DNA of 64,000 nt. It comes from Anaerovibrio slackiae (GTDB lineage Bacteria > Bacillota > Negativicutes > Selenomonadales > Selenomonadaceae). This document shows, piece by piece, positions 1 to 9,857 of this stretch. Position 1 is the stretch's first letter. Every line of letters begins with the position of its first letter. Both the position numbers and the translations under genes were made by a program. The notes below the pieces were generated by a model that was given only the letters and a program-made list of their open reading frames with translations, did not search any database and had not been told where the DNA came from. The stretch spans positions 113,264 through 177,263 of the forward strand of contig NZ_VUNR01000004.1 of assembly GCF_009695585.1 (NCBI RefSeq), written 5' to 3'.

Positions 1-13
1 AAATTGCCGATAG

Positions 14-829
14 TTACAGCATGTTATTCAAAAATGCTATGGTTCTTTCCTGAGCAGGATGGGCAAAAAACTCTGCCGGGATGCCCTGCTCCACAATCAC
101 TCCGTCCGCCATGAACATGACATGGTTCGCTGCCTCCCTGGCAAATGCCATCTCGTGGGTGACTACCACCATGGTCATGTGCTCTGCCGCCAGCTCCCGC
201 ATGGTCTTCAGTACCTCGCCGGTAAGCTCCGGGTCCAGTGCCGAGGTAGGCTCGTCAAAGAGCATGATGTCAGGCTTCATAGCAAGGGCGCGGGCGATGG
301 CCACACGCTGCTGCTGACCGCCGGAAAGCCGCCCCGGGTAGGAGTCCCGCTTGTCAAAAAGCCCTACCTTCCGAAGAAGCTCCTCCGCCTCCGGGCGCAC
401 CTCCTCCGCAGAACGCTTCTTGACCTGCACAGGTGCCTCAAGAAGATTCTGCATGACCGTCATGTGGGGAAAGAGATTGAACTGCTGGAATACCATGCCG
501 GTGCAGGCGAGGATTTCCCTGGACTCAGCCTCACTAACATACTCGGCTGTTCCTTCACTGTTGTTTTTAGCCAGCACCCTGCCCTTGATTTCGATAGTAC
601 CGGCATCAATTTCCTCCAGGCGGTTGATGCAGCGGAGCATGGTGCTCTTGCCGGAGCCGGACGGCCCGATAACTGCCAGCACATCGCCCTTTACCACGGA
701 GAAGTCAATGCCCTTCAGCACCTCCAGCTCCCCGAACCGCTTGTGGATGCCGCTCATCCGCAGCATAATCTCCGGTGCTGCCCCGACAGTGTTTTCCATA
801 TTCATGTTGTTATTCATCATATTTTGCAT
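14..829 (-). CDS. Polar amino-acid ABC transporter ATP-binding protein (GlnQ/HisP type)
   Basis: Cytoplasmic ATPase subunit that would power uptake of a polar amino acid. All ABC motifs are visible: Walker A GPSGSGKS at residues 55-62, Q-loop near 116, signature LSGGQQQ at 168-174, Walker B FDEPTS at 191-196 and the switch His at 225. The 271-residue length is slightly long because of an Asn/Met-rich N-terminus. The start at 829 is supported by a GGAGGCG ribosome site about 5 bases upstream. It overlaps the permease gene by 20 bases, so the two are translationally coupled. Substrate specificity cannot be read from the sequence; glutamine, cystine or a basic amino acid are all possible. Confidence 0.95.
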   Translation of the reverse strand: MQNMMNNNMNMENTVGAAPEIMLRMSGIHKRFGELEVLKGIDFSVVKGDVLAVIGPSGSGKSTMLRCINRLEEIDAGTIEIKGRVLAKNNSEGTAEYVSEAESREILACTGMVFQQFNLFPHMTVMQNLLEAPVQVKKRSAEEVRPEAEELLRKVGLFDKRDSYPGRLSGGQQQRVAIARALAMKPDIMLFDEPTSALDPELTGEVLKTMRELAAEHMTMVVVTHEMAFAREAANHVMFMADGVIVEQGIPAEFFAHPAQERTIAFLNNML

Positions 830-1454
830 AATGCGCCTCCAGCTTCTTAAAGCCCCAGGTCAGGACAAAGGTCATTACCAAATAAAATACAGCGGCAATC
901 ACAAAAGGCGTCATATCGAACTCACGCTGTACGATAGTACGCGCCACCCGCAAAAGGTCATTCATGGCAAGGATATAAATCAAGGACGTATCTTTCACCA
1001 AATTGATAGTCTCGTTGCTGATAGGCGGCAACACATGGCGTATCATCTGAGGAATGATAATCCTGCGCATGGTCTGGGGATAGGTCATGCCCAATGTCTT
1101 GGCCGCCTCGTACTGGCCACGGCTGATGGACTGGATACCGGCGCGGAAAATCTCCGCAAAATACGCCGCATAGTTCAGCGTAAAGGCCAGGAGTGCCGCC
1201 GCAATGTCAGGCAGCTTTACCCCCACCATCGGCAGGGCGAAATAGACAAACAAAAGCTGGAGCATCAGCGGTGTTCCCCGCATCACCCACACATAAAACT
1301 CCATCAAAAGGCTGACAGGCTTCAGGCTGCTGATGCGCCCCAGTGCCGCCAGCAGGCCAATTGGCAGTGCCAGCACCAGCGTAATACAAAAAATTTCCAG
1401 CGTGACCTGGGTTCCCTCCAGCATCAGCAGAATAGTGTGCAACAGGTTATCCAT
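810..1454 (-). CDS. Polar amino-acid ABC transporter permease (GlnP/HisM type)
   Basis: Inner-membrane permease of the His/Glu/Gln/Arg family, 214 residues, the usual size. Hydrophobic segments span the protein, and the EAA-type cytoplasmic loop that contacts the ATPase is visible as [17 protein letters not shown] near residues 113-129. It lies between the binding-protein gene and the ATPase gene, overlapping the latter. A single permease gene suggests a homodimeric channel. An AGGGAG ribosome site lies about 11 bases before the ATG. Confidence 0.94.
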   Translation of the reverse strand: MDNLLHTILLMLEGTQVTLEIFCITLVLALPIGLLAALGRISSLKPVSLLMEFYVWVMRGTPLMLQLLFVYFALPMVGVKLPDIAAALLAFTLNYAAYFAEIFRAGIQSISRGQYEAAKTLGMTYPQTMRRIIIPQMIRHVLPPISNETINLVKDTSLIYILAMNDLLRVARTIVQREFDMTPFVIAAVFYLVMTFVLTWGFKKLEAHYAKYDE

Positions 1455-1520
1455 AACTAAAAAAACTCCCTTTCATACCAAAAAGCACAGATAGTTATAT
1501 TTTACTTCAAATCAGCGCAA

Positions 1521-1558
1521 AAAAAAAGACCTCCCGTAAAAATTAAGAGGTCTTTTTT
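1521..1558 (-). terminator. Attenuator or partial terminator between binding-protein and permease genes
   Basis: Inverted repeat AAAAAAGACCTC / GAGGTCTTTTTT with a 13-base loop. It reads as hairpin plus U-run in both directions. It sits in the 161-base gap after the binding-protein gene and before the permease gene, where it would lower transcription of permease and ATPase relative to the binding protein. Confidence 0.7.
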
Positions 1559-1615
1559 CCTGCCGGTACTGCTGCCGGACAGCCTTACATAAACCAGAGC
1601 TGATAAAAGAACTGA

Positions 1616-2404
1616 TTATTTGGTGATATCCTTGGCGAACCACTTCTCAGAAATCTTTGCCACGGTGCCGTCAGCCTTCATCTCGTCAAATACCTTCTGC
1701 ACCTCGTCCCGCAGTGCCTGGTCATCCTTGCGGAAAGCAAAGCCGAACTGGCTAACCTCGCCGATGACAGTCTCCACAGCCTCAATCTCATCAGGATGCT
1801 TGCTGATGTAGTAGCGGCCGATAATCTCATCGCCTACTACGGCATCAATGCGGCCATTCTCCAAATCCATGAAAGCAGTGATATAATCAGAATAATACTT
1901 TACTTCCTTCATGGAGCCAGTCAAAGCAGTGTTCTTGGTAAAATATTCCTCAGTGGTGCCGCCGCTCTGGGTACCGACAACCTTGCCTGCCAGGTCAGCC
2001 TCGCTGGCGATGGCAACATTTTTGCCCTTGGCTACAAAAACAATCTGGCGGTTGTCCATGTACGGCTCACTGAACAGCATGTTTTCCTTGCGCTGCTCGG
2101 TAATATCCAGGCCATTCCACAGCACATCCACACGGCCGCTTTTCAGCTCCGCTTCCTTGGAATTCCAGTCGATTGCCTTGAACTCAACCTCGCGGCCCAG
2201 TCGCTTGGCAGCTTCCTTGGCCAGGTCAATGTCAAAGCCTACGATTTCGTTCTTTTCATCCTTGAAGCCCATTGGCGGGAAGTTATCATCCAGGCCGACC
2301 ACGATTTTCTTGGCTTCATCCTTCTTGGCAGTATCACCGCCGCAGCCGGCCAGGGCAGTAACTGCCAGAACCAGCATCATGCACAACGCAAAAATCTTCT
2401 TCAT
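1616..2404 (-). CDS. Amino-acid ABC transporter substrate-binding lipoprotein (GlnH type)
   Basis: Extracytoplasmic solute-binding protein, family 3 (SBP_bac_3), 262 residues. The N-terminus is a lipoprotein signal ending ALAGC with the lipid-bearing Cys at about residue 21. The mature part begins the family core with VVGLDDNFPPMGF, then GFDIDLAKEAAKRLG, and the Arg/Asp ligand-binding region DVLWNGLDITEQR. It is first in the three-gene transport operon and separated from the permease by a hairpin, consistent with higher expression. The ligand is not identifiable by eye. An AGAGGGAGAG ribosome site and a sigma-70 promoter precede it. Confidence 0.95.
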   Translation of the reverse strand: MKKIFALCMMLVLAVTALAGCGGDTAKKDEAKKIVVGLDDNFPPMGFKDEKNEIVGFDIDLAKEAAKRLGREVEFKAIDWNSKEAELKSGRVDVLWNGLDITEQRKENMLFSEPYMDNRQIVFVAKGKNVAIASEADLAGKVVGTQSGGTTEEYFTKNTALTGSMKEVKYYSDYITAFMDLENGRIDAVVGDEIIGRYYISKHPDEIEAVETVIGEVSQFGFAFRKDDQALRDEVQKVFDEMKADGTVAKISEKWFAKDITK

Positions 2405-2450
2405 ACCACTTGCACTCTCCCTCTAGTATTCTTTGAAAACCACTGGCTCT

Positions 2451-2480
2451 ATTATACTTTAAACCATTAAAACATGACAA
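2451..2480 (-). promoter_or_regulatory. Sigma-70-type promoter of the amino-acid transporter operon
   Basis: On the minus strand, TTGTCA (-35, 2475-2480) and TATAAT (-10, 2451-2456) are separated by 18 bases, about 45 bases upstream of the binding-protein start. Confidence 0.65.
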
Positions 2481-2640
2481 GCCTAAAATGTAAAAATTTT
2501 CAGTTTTTCGTAGTGCTTAATCGTTACTTCGGCGAGATATGTAAGTGTTATTGATTAGTGCAGGGGAGCTGTCAGAAAAGCATCAGCATATATCCCAATA
2601 GGCGGTCACTTTTTTACATTGTTGTGTATAAACTACTTAC

Positions 2641-2822
2641 GGTCAGACCTTTTTATAGAGCCTCAGGGCAGTACCATCGCAGGCACGCTCGCGCTACTAT
2701 CCACGCCTAGCGGATGCTAAGCTCTCGCTTCGCCTTACGGCTCGCGAATTGCTAAGCACCGAGGCGCGTCTCAGTGCCATGCGAATGGTACATGCCCTGA
2801 TACTCTTTAAGAGGTCTGACAC
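2641..2822 (-). repeat. Palindromic element A, copy 1 (divergent)
   Basis: Reverse-oriented and the most diverged copy. The ends are GGTCAGACCT and AGGTCTGAC instead of the TCTGTTCAGAC ends of the others, yet they still pair. The shared core (CCTAGCGGATGCTAAGCTC and GCTAAGCACCGAGG) is intact. The outer arms GTACCAT / ATGGTAC and CAGGGCA / TGCCCTG also pair. Confidence 0.75.
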
Positions 2823-2949
2823 AAAATTTTCACAACTATGCTTATAAAGTCAACCGCCCATCGCATTATCTGCCAACAGTTACAATCCTGCGACAGCTCC
2901 CCACTCACTTCTCAGCAAGCCATTATATTTTGCCGTAGCAACATGATGA

Positions 2950-3004
2950 TGCTTTACGAACAAGCCTGAAAAAGGGGGCTAGGAGGCTGACGAGACCTGC
3001 TACC
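2950..3004 (-). repeat. Short repeat B, copy 1
   Basis: Reverse-oriented copy of a roughly 58-bp repeat also found at 3202 and 16370. Shared words include AGCCTCC and TTTTCAGGCTTG. A more degraded relative lies near 3115-3152 (reverse). A weaker one may lie near 2870-2920. Confidence 0.65.
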
Positions 3005-3201
3005 ATTAACCGCTGTATAACGTATAGTGCCACTAAACAATTATATAAAATTGCAATGCATTTCGCATAGGCTTCATTTTCAACAACCGTATAAAAATAT
3101 ATATTGTGATAAATAGGGGCTAGTAGCTGACAAAATTTGCAACTGCTGATGCTTATGCAACTAACTCTGCTCATTATAGTAGATTGCCTTGCATAGTAGT
3201 T

Positions 3202-3260
3202 GGCAGTAACAGGTCTCGCCAGCCTCCCGGCTCCCTCTTTTCAGGCTTGCTCGTCAAGCT
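3202..3260 (+). repeat. Short repeat B, copy 2
   Basis: Forward copy, carrying CAGCCTCCCGGCTCC followed by TTTTCAGGCTTGCTCGT. It lies about 40 bp before element A copy 2, the same arrangement as at 16370/16470. Confidence 0.7.
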
Positions 3261-3300
3261 GTATGCAGCACTATGGTAACGAATAATGTATGCCGTTTTA

Positions 3301-3510
3301 TTATTTTGTTTATATCTGTTCAGACAAAGAAAGGGATGAGTGAGGACAGTACCCATAGAAAACCTTTGTTGTACCTCGGTGCTTAGCGATTTGCAAGCCG
3401 TAGGCGCAGCAAGAGCTTAGCATCCGCTAGGTACAACTAGGAGCGAGAGCGTGTTTTCTATGGGTAGCTGTCCCGCTCAGCCCATTTTTAGTCTGAACAG
3501 AGTGCACAAA
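3301..3510 (+). repeat. Palindromic element A, copy 2
   Basis: Begins TTATTTTGTTTATATCTG and ends CTGAACAGAGTGCACAAA, with the end motif TCTGTTCAGAC / GTCTGAACAGA. Inner stem GTTGTACCT (3368-3376) pairs with AGGTACAAC (3429-3437). Outer stem CCCATAGAAAAC (around 3352-3363) pairs with GTTTTCTATGGG (3453-3464). Confidence 0.85.
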
Positions 3511-3576
3511 CCAACAAAACTCATTCGTTAATGTTCCAGACGTCTCGTACTTTCACTACGACAAACTGAAATTCAC

Positions 3577-3605
3577 TGTACACGAGCACAGTTTTATTAT
3601 ATAAT
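3577..3605 (+). promoter_or_regulatory. Regulator promoter overlapped by a candidate self-operator
   Basis: TGTACA (-35, 3577-3582), 17-base spacer, TATAAT (-10, 3600-3605). The -35 lies inside the near-palindrome ACTGTACACGAGCACAGT (3575-3592), whose 14-base core read on the other strand is TGTGCTCGTGTACA. This core resembles two sites upstream of the arabinose operon and has the central CG typical of LacI-family operators. The layout suggests autorepression. Confidence 0.55.
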
Positions 3606-3665
3606 ATTCACATAATATTAATGAAGACAATATACATAAATTTCAGAAGATCAGGCGGTGATATT

Positions 3666-4697
3666 TTGGTTACAATAAAAGAAATTGCAGAACTTTGCGG
3701 TGTATCCAGAGGCACGGTAGACCGTGTCCTCAACCATCGCGGCAATGTCAAAGCCGAAAAAAAAGAACTTATACTCAAAGTGGCACAGGAAATGAACTAC
3801 ACCCCCAACCCTGCCGGCAGGGCGCTGGCAGCACAAAAAATGAAGCCTGTTGTAGCAATCGTCATGCCCTCCAAGGGAATCGGCTTCTTCGATGCCGTAA
3901 TCGAGGCAATGGAAAAAGCCGCAAAATCCTATTCCATGTACGGACTGCAAGTAGAATGGTACATTTCCAAAGGATATGATGTGGAAGTCCAGTGCAAGCA
4001 GCTTTCCCAGCTGCTAGGCAAAGTACAGGCAGTCATTCTCATGCCTATCAATGACGAGCGTGTCAGCACAAAAATCCGCCATCTGACAGAAAGCGGCATC
4101 TTCGTCATTACCATCAACAATGACATAGAAAATTCTTCCCGACATTGCTATGTAGGCACGGATTACTTCAACGGCGGCATGACTGCCGGTTCCCTGTTGC
4201 AAATGATAAACCACGGCATGCTGAACATCGGCATTACCCTGGGATCCCTGCAAATTCTTGGTCATGCCCAGAGGCTGTCCGGTTTTCGCAGCGCACTCTC
4301 CCACAATCCCCTGGCGCAGATTATGGCCATCACAGAGGATCAGGATGATGAGATGCTCTCCTACGAGAAAAACCTTGAAATGCTGCGCAAGCACCCGGAT
4401 ATAAACGTTATATTTGCTGCCAGCTCCGGCGGCATCTGTGGTGCCTGCCGTGCCATCATGACATGCGGCAGGGAAAAGGATATTACCGTCATCGTCTTTG
4501 ATACCCTGCCGACCACGGTGGAAATGATGGAAAAAGGTCTGATTCAAGCCACCATTTACCAGCATCCCCGCCGCCAGGGACAGATTGCCATGCAAATTGT
4601 CTTTGAATACCTGGTCAATGGCAAGAAGCCTGAACGGGAGCTGAACCTCCTTACCAACGAAATCCGCATCAAGGAAAACATCAACACAGCTTTATAA
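3666..4697 (+). CDS. LacI-family transcriptional regulator, probable arabinose-locus regulator
   Basis: N-terminal helix-turn-helix (VTIKEIAELCGVSRGTVDRV) begins one residue after the start proposed here, followed by a periplasmic-binding-protein-like sugar-sensing domain, giving about 343 residues. I chose the TTG at 3666 because AGGCGGTG lies 5 bases upstream and the DNA-binding domain should start there. An upstream ATG at 3621 adds 15 unrelated residues and has no good ribosome site. The gene converges on araA, and the candidate operator occurs at its own promoter and upstream of the arabinose operon promoter. The effector is inferred from context to be L-arabinose or a close derivative. 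Confidence 0.88.
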   Translation: MVTIKEIAELCGVSRGTVDRVLNHRGNVKAEKKELILKVAQEMNYTPNPAGRALAAQKMKPVVAIVMPSKGIGFFDAVIEAMEKAAKSYSMYGLQVEWYISKGYDVEVQCKQLSQLLGKVQAVILMPINDERVSTKIRHLTESGIFVITINNDIENSSRHCYVGTDYFNGGMTAGSLLQMINHGMLNIGITLGSLQILGHAQRLSGFRSALSHNPLAQIMAITEDQDDEMLSYEKNLEMLRKHPDINVIFAASSGGICGACRAIMTCGREKDITVIVFDTLPTTVEMMEKGLIQATIYQHPRRQGQIAMQIVFEYLVNGKKPERELNLLTNEIRIKENINTAL

Positions 4698-4721
4698 TTT
4701 ATCAGTCATTTGCTGCTCTCC

Positions 4722-4762
4722 AAGCGGCAGGAACTGCCATGCAGACAGCCCTGCCGCTTTTT
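4722..4762 (+). terminator. Terminator of the LacI-type regulator gene
   Basis: Stem AGCGGCAGG (4723-4731) with CCTGCCGCT (4750-4758) followed by a T-run. Confidence 0.85.
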
Positions 4763-4785
4763 GCTGACCTGTTTTACAGGCATGC

Positions 4786-4824
4786 AAAAAGGCCCACCGG
4801 GATGGAAGATTCCCGATGAGCCTT
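4786..4824 (-). terminator. Terminator of the arabinose operon
   Basis: Read on the minus strand: AAGGCTCATCGGGA, short loop, TCCCGGTGGGCCTTTTT. It lies about 85 bases past the araA stop. A second small hairpin (TTACTCAG / CTGAGTAA) lies nearer the gene. Confidence 0.8.
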
Positions 4825-4909
4825 GAGAGGAAGGAAAAAAATCTTTACTCAGAAAACTGAGTAAGGAAAGGCTAAAATTGTAAACTCACAGCTGACGTCA
4901 GGCGGCATC

Positions 4910-6334
4910 TCAATTTATCTCTACCAGCTCCAGCCCCAGCATAGCTGCCAGATCGCGAAGCTGCTGGCAGGAAACGGCAAAGCTGAGCACGGTATGATGC
5001 TCGCCGCCAGCCTTAATCCATTCTGCGGAGCCCTTCTTCAGACCGCACTTAGGCGTCCAAAGCTGCTTTGCCACCGGCAGGTGCGGAGTCTCAGCCTCCG
5101 GCTTGCGGCAGTCCACAGGATAATAAATCATCTTCATGCCATTGCGGAAATCCGCCAGGGTAACATCCACGGCATCGCCCTCGGCACCGGTAAATACCAG
5201 GCGCGCCGGGTCATCCTTGCCGCCAATGCCCAAAGGATGCACCTCAACCCGCGGCTTGTCGCTGGCAATGGTAGGATCTACCTCCAGCATGTGGGCACCC
5301 AGGATAGCCTCATGCCCCTTCCGCAAGTCCAAAGTATAGTCCTCCATGAAAACAGTGCGGTCATTGTGGGAAAGCACCTTCAACAGCCTGGTCAGGGCGG
5401 CGATTTTCCAGTCACCCTCTGCGCCAAAGCCATAGCCATCCCGCATCAGAAGCTGGGAAGCCAGTCCCGGCAGCTCCTCCAGCCCATGCAATGACTGGAA
5501 GTTAGAGCAGAAGGCGTTGTAGCCTCCCTCATCTAAAAATCTCTTGATAGCAATATACTCACGGAGCTGATAGCGCACACTGTGCTCAAAATGCTCCTTC
5601 TGATTATCCCCTACGGTCATGGTGTACATATCAGCCAGCTTTTTGTACTCGGCATCAATTTCTGCCTCGGTAACGGCATTGACATATTCCACCAAATCCC
5701 CCTCAGGATAATAATCAACAGTCCAGCCCAGCTGTATCTGGGCTTCCACCTTGTCACCCTCAGTGCAGGCCACATCACGCATAGTATCGCCAAAGCGGCA
5801 CACACGAATGTTGAAGCTCTCATTGCAGGCAACCGCCACATCTTCCCAGCTGGCAATCTCTGCCACGGTCTCCGCATCCCGCCAGTGCCCATAGACAATC
5901 TTGTTGTTGAGGCCAAGACGGGCGTTGATATAGCCATACTCCCTGTCACCGTGAGCACTCTGATGCAGATTCATATAGTCAAAATCAATGGTGGCATAAG
6001 GAATTTCATCCAGATACTGGGTAGCAAGATGCAGAAGCGGCTTCTGCAGGAGCTTGGTACCACGAATCCAGTTTTTGGCAGGTGAGAAGGTGTGTGCCCA
6101 GACAATAACACCTGCCACATTGTCATTGTAATTGACATCCTTCATGAACTGAGTGATGCCGTCAGCCGTAGTCATTACGCCCTTAAAAACAATCTTATAG
6201 GGCAGCTTGCCGGTATCATTCAGATACTCTGCAATCTCCTTTGTATTCTTCTCAACATTTTGCAGAGCCTCCTCGCCATAAAGGTGCTGGCTGCCTGCCA
6301 CAAACCAAAACTCATAATCCTTGATATTCATCAT
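4910..6334 (-). CDS. araA: L-arabinose isomerase
   Basis: Converts L-arabinose to L-ribulose in the cytoplasm, the first step of the isomerase pathway. Full-length at 474 residues. The metal/catalytic residues of the family are at the expected places: Glu306 in YGFGAE, Glu331 in FMEDYTL, His348 in LGAHML, and His446-447 in GGEHHTV. The N-terminal [12 protein letters not shown] block is also typical. It is the last gene of the operon, after araB, with a terminator downstream. The start is a double ATG preceded by GAGGGGCG. Confidence 0.97.
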   Translation of the reverse strand: MMNIKDYEFWFVAGSQHLYGEEALQNVEKNTKEIAEYLNDTGKLPYKIVFKGVMTTADGITQFMKDVNYNDNVAGVIVWAHTFSPAKNWIRGTKLLQKPLLHLATQYLDEIPYATIDFDYMNLHQSAHGDREYGYINARLGLNNKIVYGHWRDAETVAEIASWEDVAVACNESFNIRVCRFGDTMRDVACTEGDKVEAQIQLGWTVDYYPEGDLVEYVNAVTEAEIDAEYKKLADMYTMTVGDNQKEHFEHSVRYQLREYIAIKRFLDEGGYNAFCSNFQSLHGLEELPGLASQLLMRDGYGFGAEGDWKIAALTRLLKVLSHNDRTVFMEDYTLDLRKGHEAILGAHMLEVDPTIASDKPRVEVHPLGIGGKDDPARLVFTGAEGDAVDVTLADFRNGMKMIYYPVDCRKPEAETPHLPVAKQLWTPKCGLKKGSAEWIKAGGEHHTVLSFAVSCQQLRDLAAMLGLELVEIN

Positions 6335-6430
6335 AATCTTTCGCCCCTCTTTATCTCACTGCATTTTATTGCACTTAACGTACTGCATTATCTCCCTGAT
6401 GCTTCCCCTCAGGCCTGGAATAGCTGTCAT

Positions 6431-8041
6431 TCAGCCCTCATCAGCAATCGCCTGCCCGGCAGCATTTTCAACGGCAATGCCGCTGCGGAACCGCTGAATA
6501 AACCTGCGGCAGCCAGCTACCCCTTCCGGCTGTGGCTGCAAGGTAGTGGCGGATGCCCCCTTGAACACCTTCTCATCCAGAAAATCTGCCAAATCCATAC
6601 CATCCTTATGAAAGCCTGCATACACCGCCAGCACCGCCATGCCCCACGGACCGCCCTCGCCGGCACTGTCCATAATGGTAATAGGAATTTCCAGAGCATT
6701 TGCCAGCACCTGCTGACCGATAACAGGTGTCTTGAACAGCCCGCCCTGTGCCAGCATCACATCCGTCCTGACATTTTCCTCGTTAATCAGCACATCCATG
6801 CCAATTTTCAGGGCTGCAAATGCCGAATAAAGCTGTGCCAGCATAAAATTCGGCAAATTCATGCGGCTATGAGGTGTCCTCACAAACAGAGGACGCCCCT
6901 CCTGGGTGGCTGTAATGTTCTCACCGGACAAAAAGCTGTAATTGGTCAGCCCCCCGGCATCCGGCTCCGCCTGCCGTACCTGATTGAACAGCACGCTATA
7001 AAGCTTGTCAGGAGCCGTCTCCATCCCCAGGGCAGCGGCAAATTCTCCAAACAAACCTGCCCAGGCATTGATATCCGATGAGCAGTTATTGACATGCACC
7101 ATAGCTACCGGCGCCCCATCAGGCGTCGTAACGATATCAATGTCCCTGTGGACTGCCTTCAGCGGCTTTTCCAAAACGTTCATAGAAAAAGCCGAAGTGC
7201 CTACGGAAATATTGCCGGTGCGCTTTCTCACGCTATTGGTGCCCACCATGCCGGTACCTGCATCGCCCTCCGGCGGTGCCATCAATGTGCCCGGCTGCAG
7301 ATTTCCGGCAGGGTCCAAAAGCCTTGCCCCTTTTTCTGTCAGACGGCCTGCACTGCGGCCTGCCGGAAGTACCCCCGGCAGGATGTCAGCCAGCTTCCAA
7401 GGCTGCTTCTCCACCTTTTCCAGGCTGTCAAATTTCGCCAGCATCCCTGCATCATAGGAACCGGCAGCCTCATCCACCGGGAACATGCCGGAAGCATCGC
7501 CTATGCCCAGCACCTTCTCGCCACACAGCTGCCAATGAATATAGCCTGCCAGAGTGGTAAAGAAGCTTATTTCCGGCACATGAGGCTCCTTGTTCAGCAC
7601 CGCCTGATAAAGGTGGGCAATGCTCCAGCGCTGAGGAATATTGAAGCCCAGTGCCTCGGTCAGCTCATCTGCCGCCTGTCCTGTAATATTGTTCCGCCAG
7701 GTGCGGAATGGCACCAGCAGCTCATCCTTTGCATTAAAAGGCAGATAGCCGTGCATCATGGCACTGACGCCCATTGCACCGATTTTCTCCAGCCTGATGC
7801 CGTATTTTTCCTGCACGCTGGCAGCCATCGCCCCGTAGCAGGACTGAATCCCCTGCCACGCCTCTGCTAAATCATAGGTCCATACGCCATTTTCCAGCCT
7901 GTTCTCCCAGTTGAAGCTGCCTGTTGCCACAGTCTCTATGGTGTCCGTCATCAGTACAGCCTTGATGCGGGTAGAGCCCAGCTCTATCCCCAGGGCGGTT
8001 TCCCCTGCCTGAATTTTCGCCTTTACCTTTTCCAAATCCAC
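6431..8041 (-). CDS. araB: L-ribulokinase (FGGY-family carbohydrate kinase)
   Basis: Phosphorylates L-ribulose, inferred from its position between araD and araA. It is a 536-residue FGGY-family kinase with the N-terminal phosphate loop GIELGSTRIK (residues 18-27), a substrate-binding stretch TWRNNI near 114-119, and the C-terminal ATP-binding glycine motif GEGGPWGMAV. The first loop has Glu where many FGGY kinases have Asp (GIDxGT). This fits a xylulokinase-like, non-E. coli type ribulokinase. Starts with GTG preceded by GAGGAGGGAA. A xylulokinase activity cannot be excluded from sequence alone. Confidence 0.85.
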   Translation of the reverse strand: MDLEKVKAKIQAGETALGIELGSTRIKAVLMTDTIETVATGSFNWENRLENGVWTYDLAEAWQGIQSCYGAMAASVQEKYGIRLEKIGAMGVSAMMHGYLPFNAKDELLVPFRTWRNNITGQAADELTEALGFNIPQRWSIAHLYQAVLNKEPHVPEISFFTTLAGYIHWQLCGEKVLGIGDASGMFPVDEAAGSYDAGMLAKFDSLEKVEKQPWKLADILPGVLPAGRSAGRLTEKGARLLDPAGNLQPGTLMAPPEGDAGTGMVGTNSVRKRTGNISVGTSAFSMNVLEKPLKAVHRDIDIVTTPDGAPVAMVHVNNCSSDINAWAGLFGEFAAALGMETAPDKLYSVLFNQVRQAEPDAGGLTNYSFLSGENITATQEGRPLFVRTPHSRMNLPNFMLAQLYSAFAALKIGMDVLINEENVRTDVMLAQGGLFKTPVIGQQVLANALEIPITIMDSAGEGGPWGMAVLAVYAGFHKDGMDLADFLDEKVFKGASATTLQPQPEGVAGCRRFIQRFRSGIAVENAAGQAIADEG

Positions 8042-8134
8042 AAAATTCCCTCCTCTATCTCCTAAAACCAGACCATGTAATTTATTGCTTCTCCTTCTGC
8101 CTTACACCCGGCATTTAGCCATGCCGACAGAGGC

Positions 8135-8830
8135 TTATTTTTTCTTCTGCCCGTAGTAGGCATCCGGCCCGTGCTTCCGCAGAAAATGCTTGTCCAAAAG
8201 CACCTGTGGCATAGGCTCCCTGCTACCTGTCAAAAACTGGGTATGGAAAGCCATCATGGCCACCTCCTCCAGCACTACGGCATTGTGCACCGCATTGAAG
8301 GGGTCCGTCCCCCATGAAAAAGGCCCGTGGTTCTTCACCAGCACCGCCGGCATATGGTCAGGATTAATCTGCCGAAAGGTCTCGGCTATAACCACGCCGG
8401 TTTCATATTCATAAGCACCCTTGATTTCCTCTGAAGTCATATCCCGGGTGCAGGGAATTTCCCCATAAAAGTAATCCGCCTGAGTGGTGCCGTATGCCCT
8501 GATGCCCTGTCCTGCCTGGGCAAAGGTAGTCGCCCAGCGGGAATGGGTATGCACCACGCCGCCGATATTGGGAAATTCCCGGTAAAGCACGCGGTGGGTT
8601 TCCGTATCCGAGGACGGGTTCAGCTCCCCCTCCACCTTGTTGCCATCCAGGTCAACAACCACCATGTCCTCCGGCTTCATCACATCATATTCCACCCCGG
8701 AAGGCTTGATAACAAACAGTCCTGAGTTCCTGTCAATACCGGAAACATTGCCCCAGGTAAAGGTAATCAGCCCATGCTTTGGCAGGAGCATATTTGCCTC
8801 ATACACCTTCTGCTTCAAATCCTCTAACAC
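8135..8830 (-). CDS. araD: L-ribulose-5-phosphate 4-epimerase
   Basis: Class II aldolase-fold epimerase producing D-xylulose 5-phosphate, which enters the pentose phosphate pathway. 231 residues, the normal length. Zinc and catalytic residues are visible: Glu77 in SSDTETH, His94 and His96 in VVHTHS, and His168 in VKNHGPF. Starts with GTG (GTGTTAGAGG) preceded by AAGGGGGAA. It lies 19 bases after the second permease gene and upstream of araB, so it belongs to the same operon. Confidence 0.95.
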   Translation of the reverse strand: MLEDLKQKVYEANMLLPKHGLITFTWGNVSGIDRNSGLFVIKPSGVEYDVMKPEDMVVVDLDGNKVEGELNPSSDTETHRVLYREFPNIGGVVHTHSRWATTFAQAGQGIRAYGTTQADYFYGEIPCTRDMTSEEIKGAYEYETGVVIAETFRQINPDHMPAVLVKNHGPFSWGTDPFNAVHNAVVLEEVAMMAFHTQFLTGSREPMPQVLLDKHFLRKHGPDAYYGQKKK

Positions 8831-8849
8831 TTTTATTCCCCCTTGCCCG

Positions 8850-9857
8850 TCAGCTGTTTTCTTCCAATGAGCTCTGAGCTGTCAGCTTGCTCTTATGCTC
8901 GGTAATAAACGCCTGCATGATGATAAATACGCAAAGCAGGGCACCAACCACAATCTTTGTCCACCAGGCGGACAGAGTTCCCTGAAAGCTGATAAAGGTC
9001 AGGATAACGCCCTGAATCAGCACACCGAACAAAGCTCCCGGAATGAAGCCAACGCCGCCGGTCAAAAGAGTGCCGCCAATAACGGTGGAAGCAATAGCAT
9101 CCATTTCCATGCCCATGCCGTGCAGATTATAGCCTGTCAGCATCATCAGGGCATAAACAATACCTCCCAGGGAGGAACAGAAACCGCTGATGGTATAAAC
9201 GCTTACCTTGGTGCGGAACACAGGCAATCCCATCAGGGAAGCCGAGGACTCGCTGCCGCCCAGGGCGTAGATATTGCGCCCAAATCTGGTAAAGCCCAGC
9301 ACAACTGCCGCTACAATCAGGGCAGCAAGGGCAATCAGCACGCCCATGGACACGAAGCCAGGACCCACCGGCAGGCGGAAATCCGCCATGGCCACAAAAA
9401 CAGGATTGGTAATATTGATGGTCTCCCGGGAAATTACAGCCGTCATGCCGCGGCAGAACAGCATGCCTGCCAAAGTGATGATGAAGGGCTGCAAATCAAA
9501 CTTGGCGATGATGTAGCCCTGCAAGGCTCCGAACAAGGTTCCCATCAGCAGCACGATGAAAATCGCTGCAAAGACAGGAATGCCGGTATTGGCCAGAATC
9601 CACGCCAGCACCATGCAGGTCAGTGCCAGTACCGCACCTACTGACAGGTCAATGCCGCCAATCAGCAGTGTAAAGGTTATACCCACAGTCACAATAATCA
9701 ATGCCGCATTATCAATAAAGAGATTGAGGAAAACCTGCGGCTTCATAAAGCCTTTGTACATGGCTATACCTGCTCCGTACAGCACGGCAAACAGGATAAC
9801 AGTCACAAAGAAGGAAAAATACTTGGATGCGATTATCTCGCCTAGCTTCTTATTCAT
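8850..9857 (-). CDS. Sugar ABC transporter permease (YjfF/AraZ type)
   Basis: RbsC-like inner-membrane permease of about 335 residues with some eight to ten hydrophobic segments and the family loop [18 protein letters not shown] that contacts the ATPase. The start is set at the ATG at 9857 (MNKKLGEII), which overlaps the stop of the preceding permease as ATGA and has GGCGGTGA upstream. A longer reading frame to 9914 would overlap the neighbour by 61 bases. Two different permease genes in one sugar operon is the YtfT-YjfF or AraW-AraZ arrangement, implying a heterodimeric channel. Confidence 0.92.
   Translation of the reverse strand: MNKKLGEIIASKYFSFFVTVILFAVLYGAGIAMYKGFMKPQVFLNLFIDNAALIIVTVGITFTLLIGGIDLSVGAVLALTCMVLAWILANTGIPVFAAIFIVLLMGTLFGALQGYIIAKFDLQPFIITLAGMLFCRGMTAVISRETINITNPVFVAMADFRLPVGPGFVSMGVLIALAALIVAAVVLGFTRFGRNIYALGGSESSASLMGLPVFRTKVSVYTISGFCSSLGGIVYALMMLTGYNLHGMGMEMDAIASTVIGGTLLTGGVGFIPGALFGVLIQGVILTFISFQGTLSAWWTKIVVGALLCVFIIMQAFITEHKSKLTAQSSLEENS

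Larger units (their letters stand above)
2490..3575. other. Gene-free block of nested palindromic repeats
   Basis: No credible gene lies between the transporter promoter and the LacI-type regulator. The block begins with the motif GTAGTGC reading outward at 2494-2516 and ends with its inverted partner CACTACGACAAACTGAAATT at 3554-3573. Between them lie two copies of the 200-bp palindromic element and several copies of a shorter repeat in both orientations. A further inverted pair, GGGGAGCTGTC near 2563 and GACAGCTCCCC near 2892, brackets the first 200-bp copy. It reads as elements inserted into, or duplicated within, one another. Two small ORFs here (2923-3174, 3174-3356) have no coding character. 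Confidence 0.6.

Noticed and set aside
2923..3356. Two small minus-strand ORFs in the repeat block
   Set aside because: They run through repeat B and its flanks, lack ribosome sites and show no protein family features.
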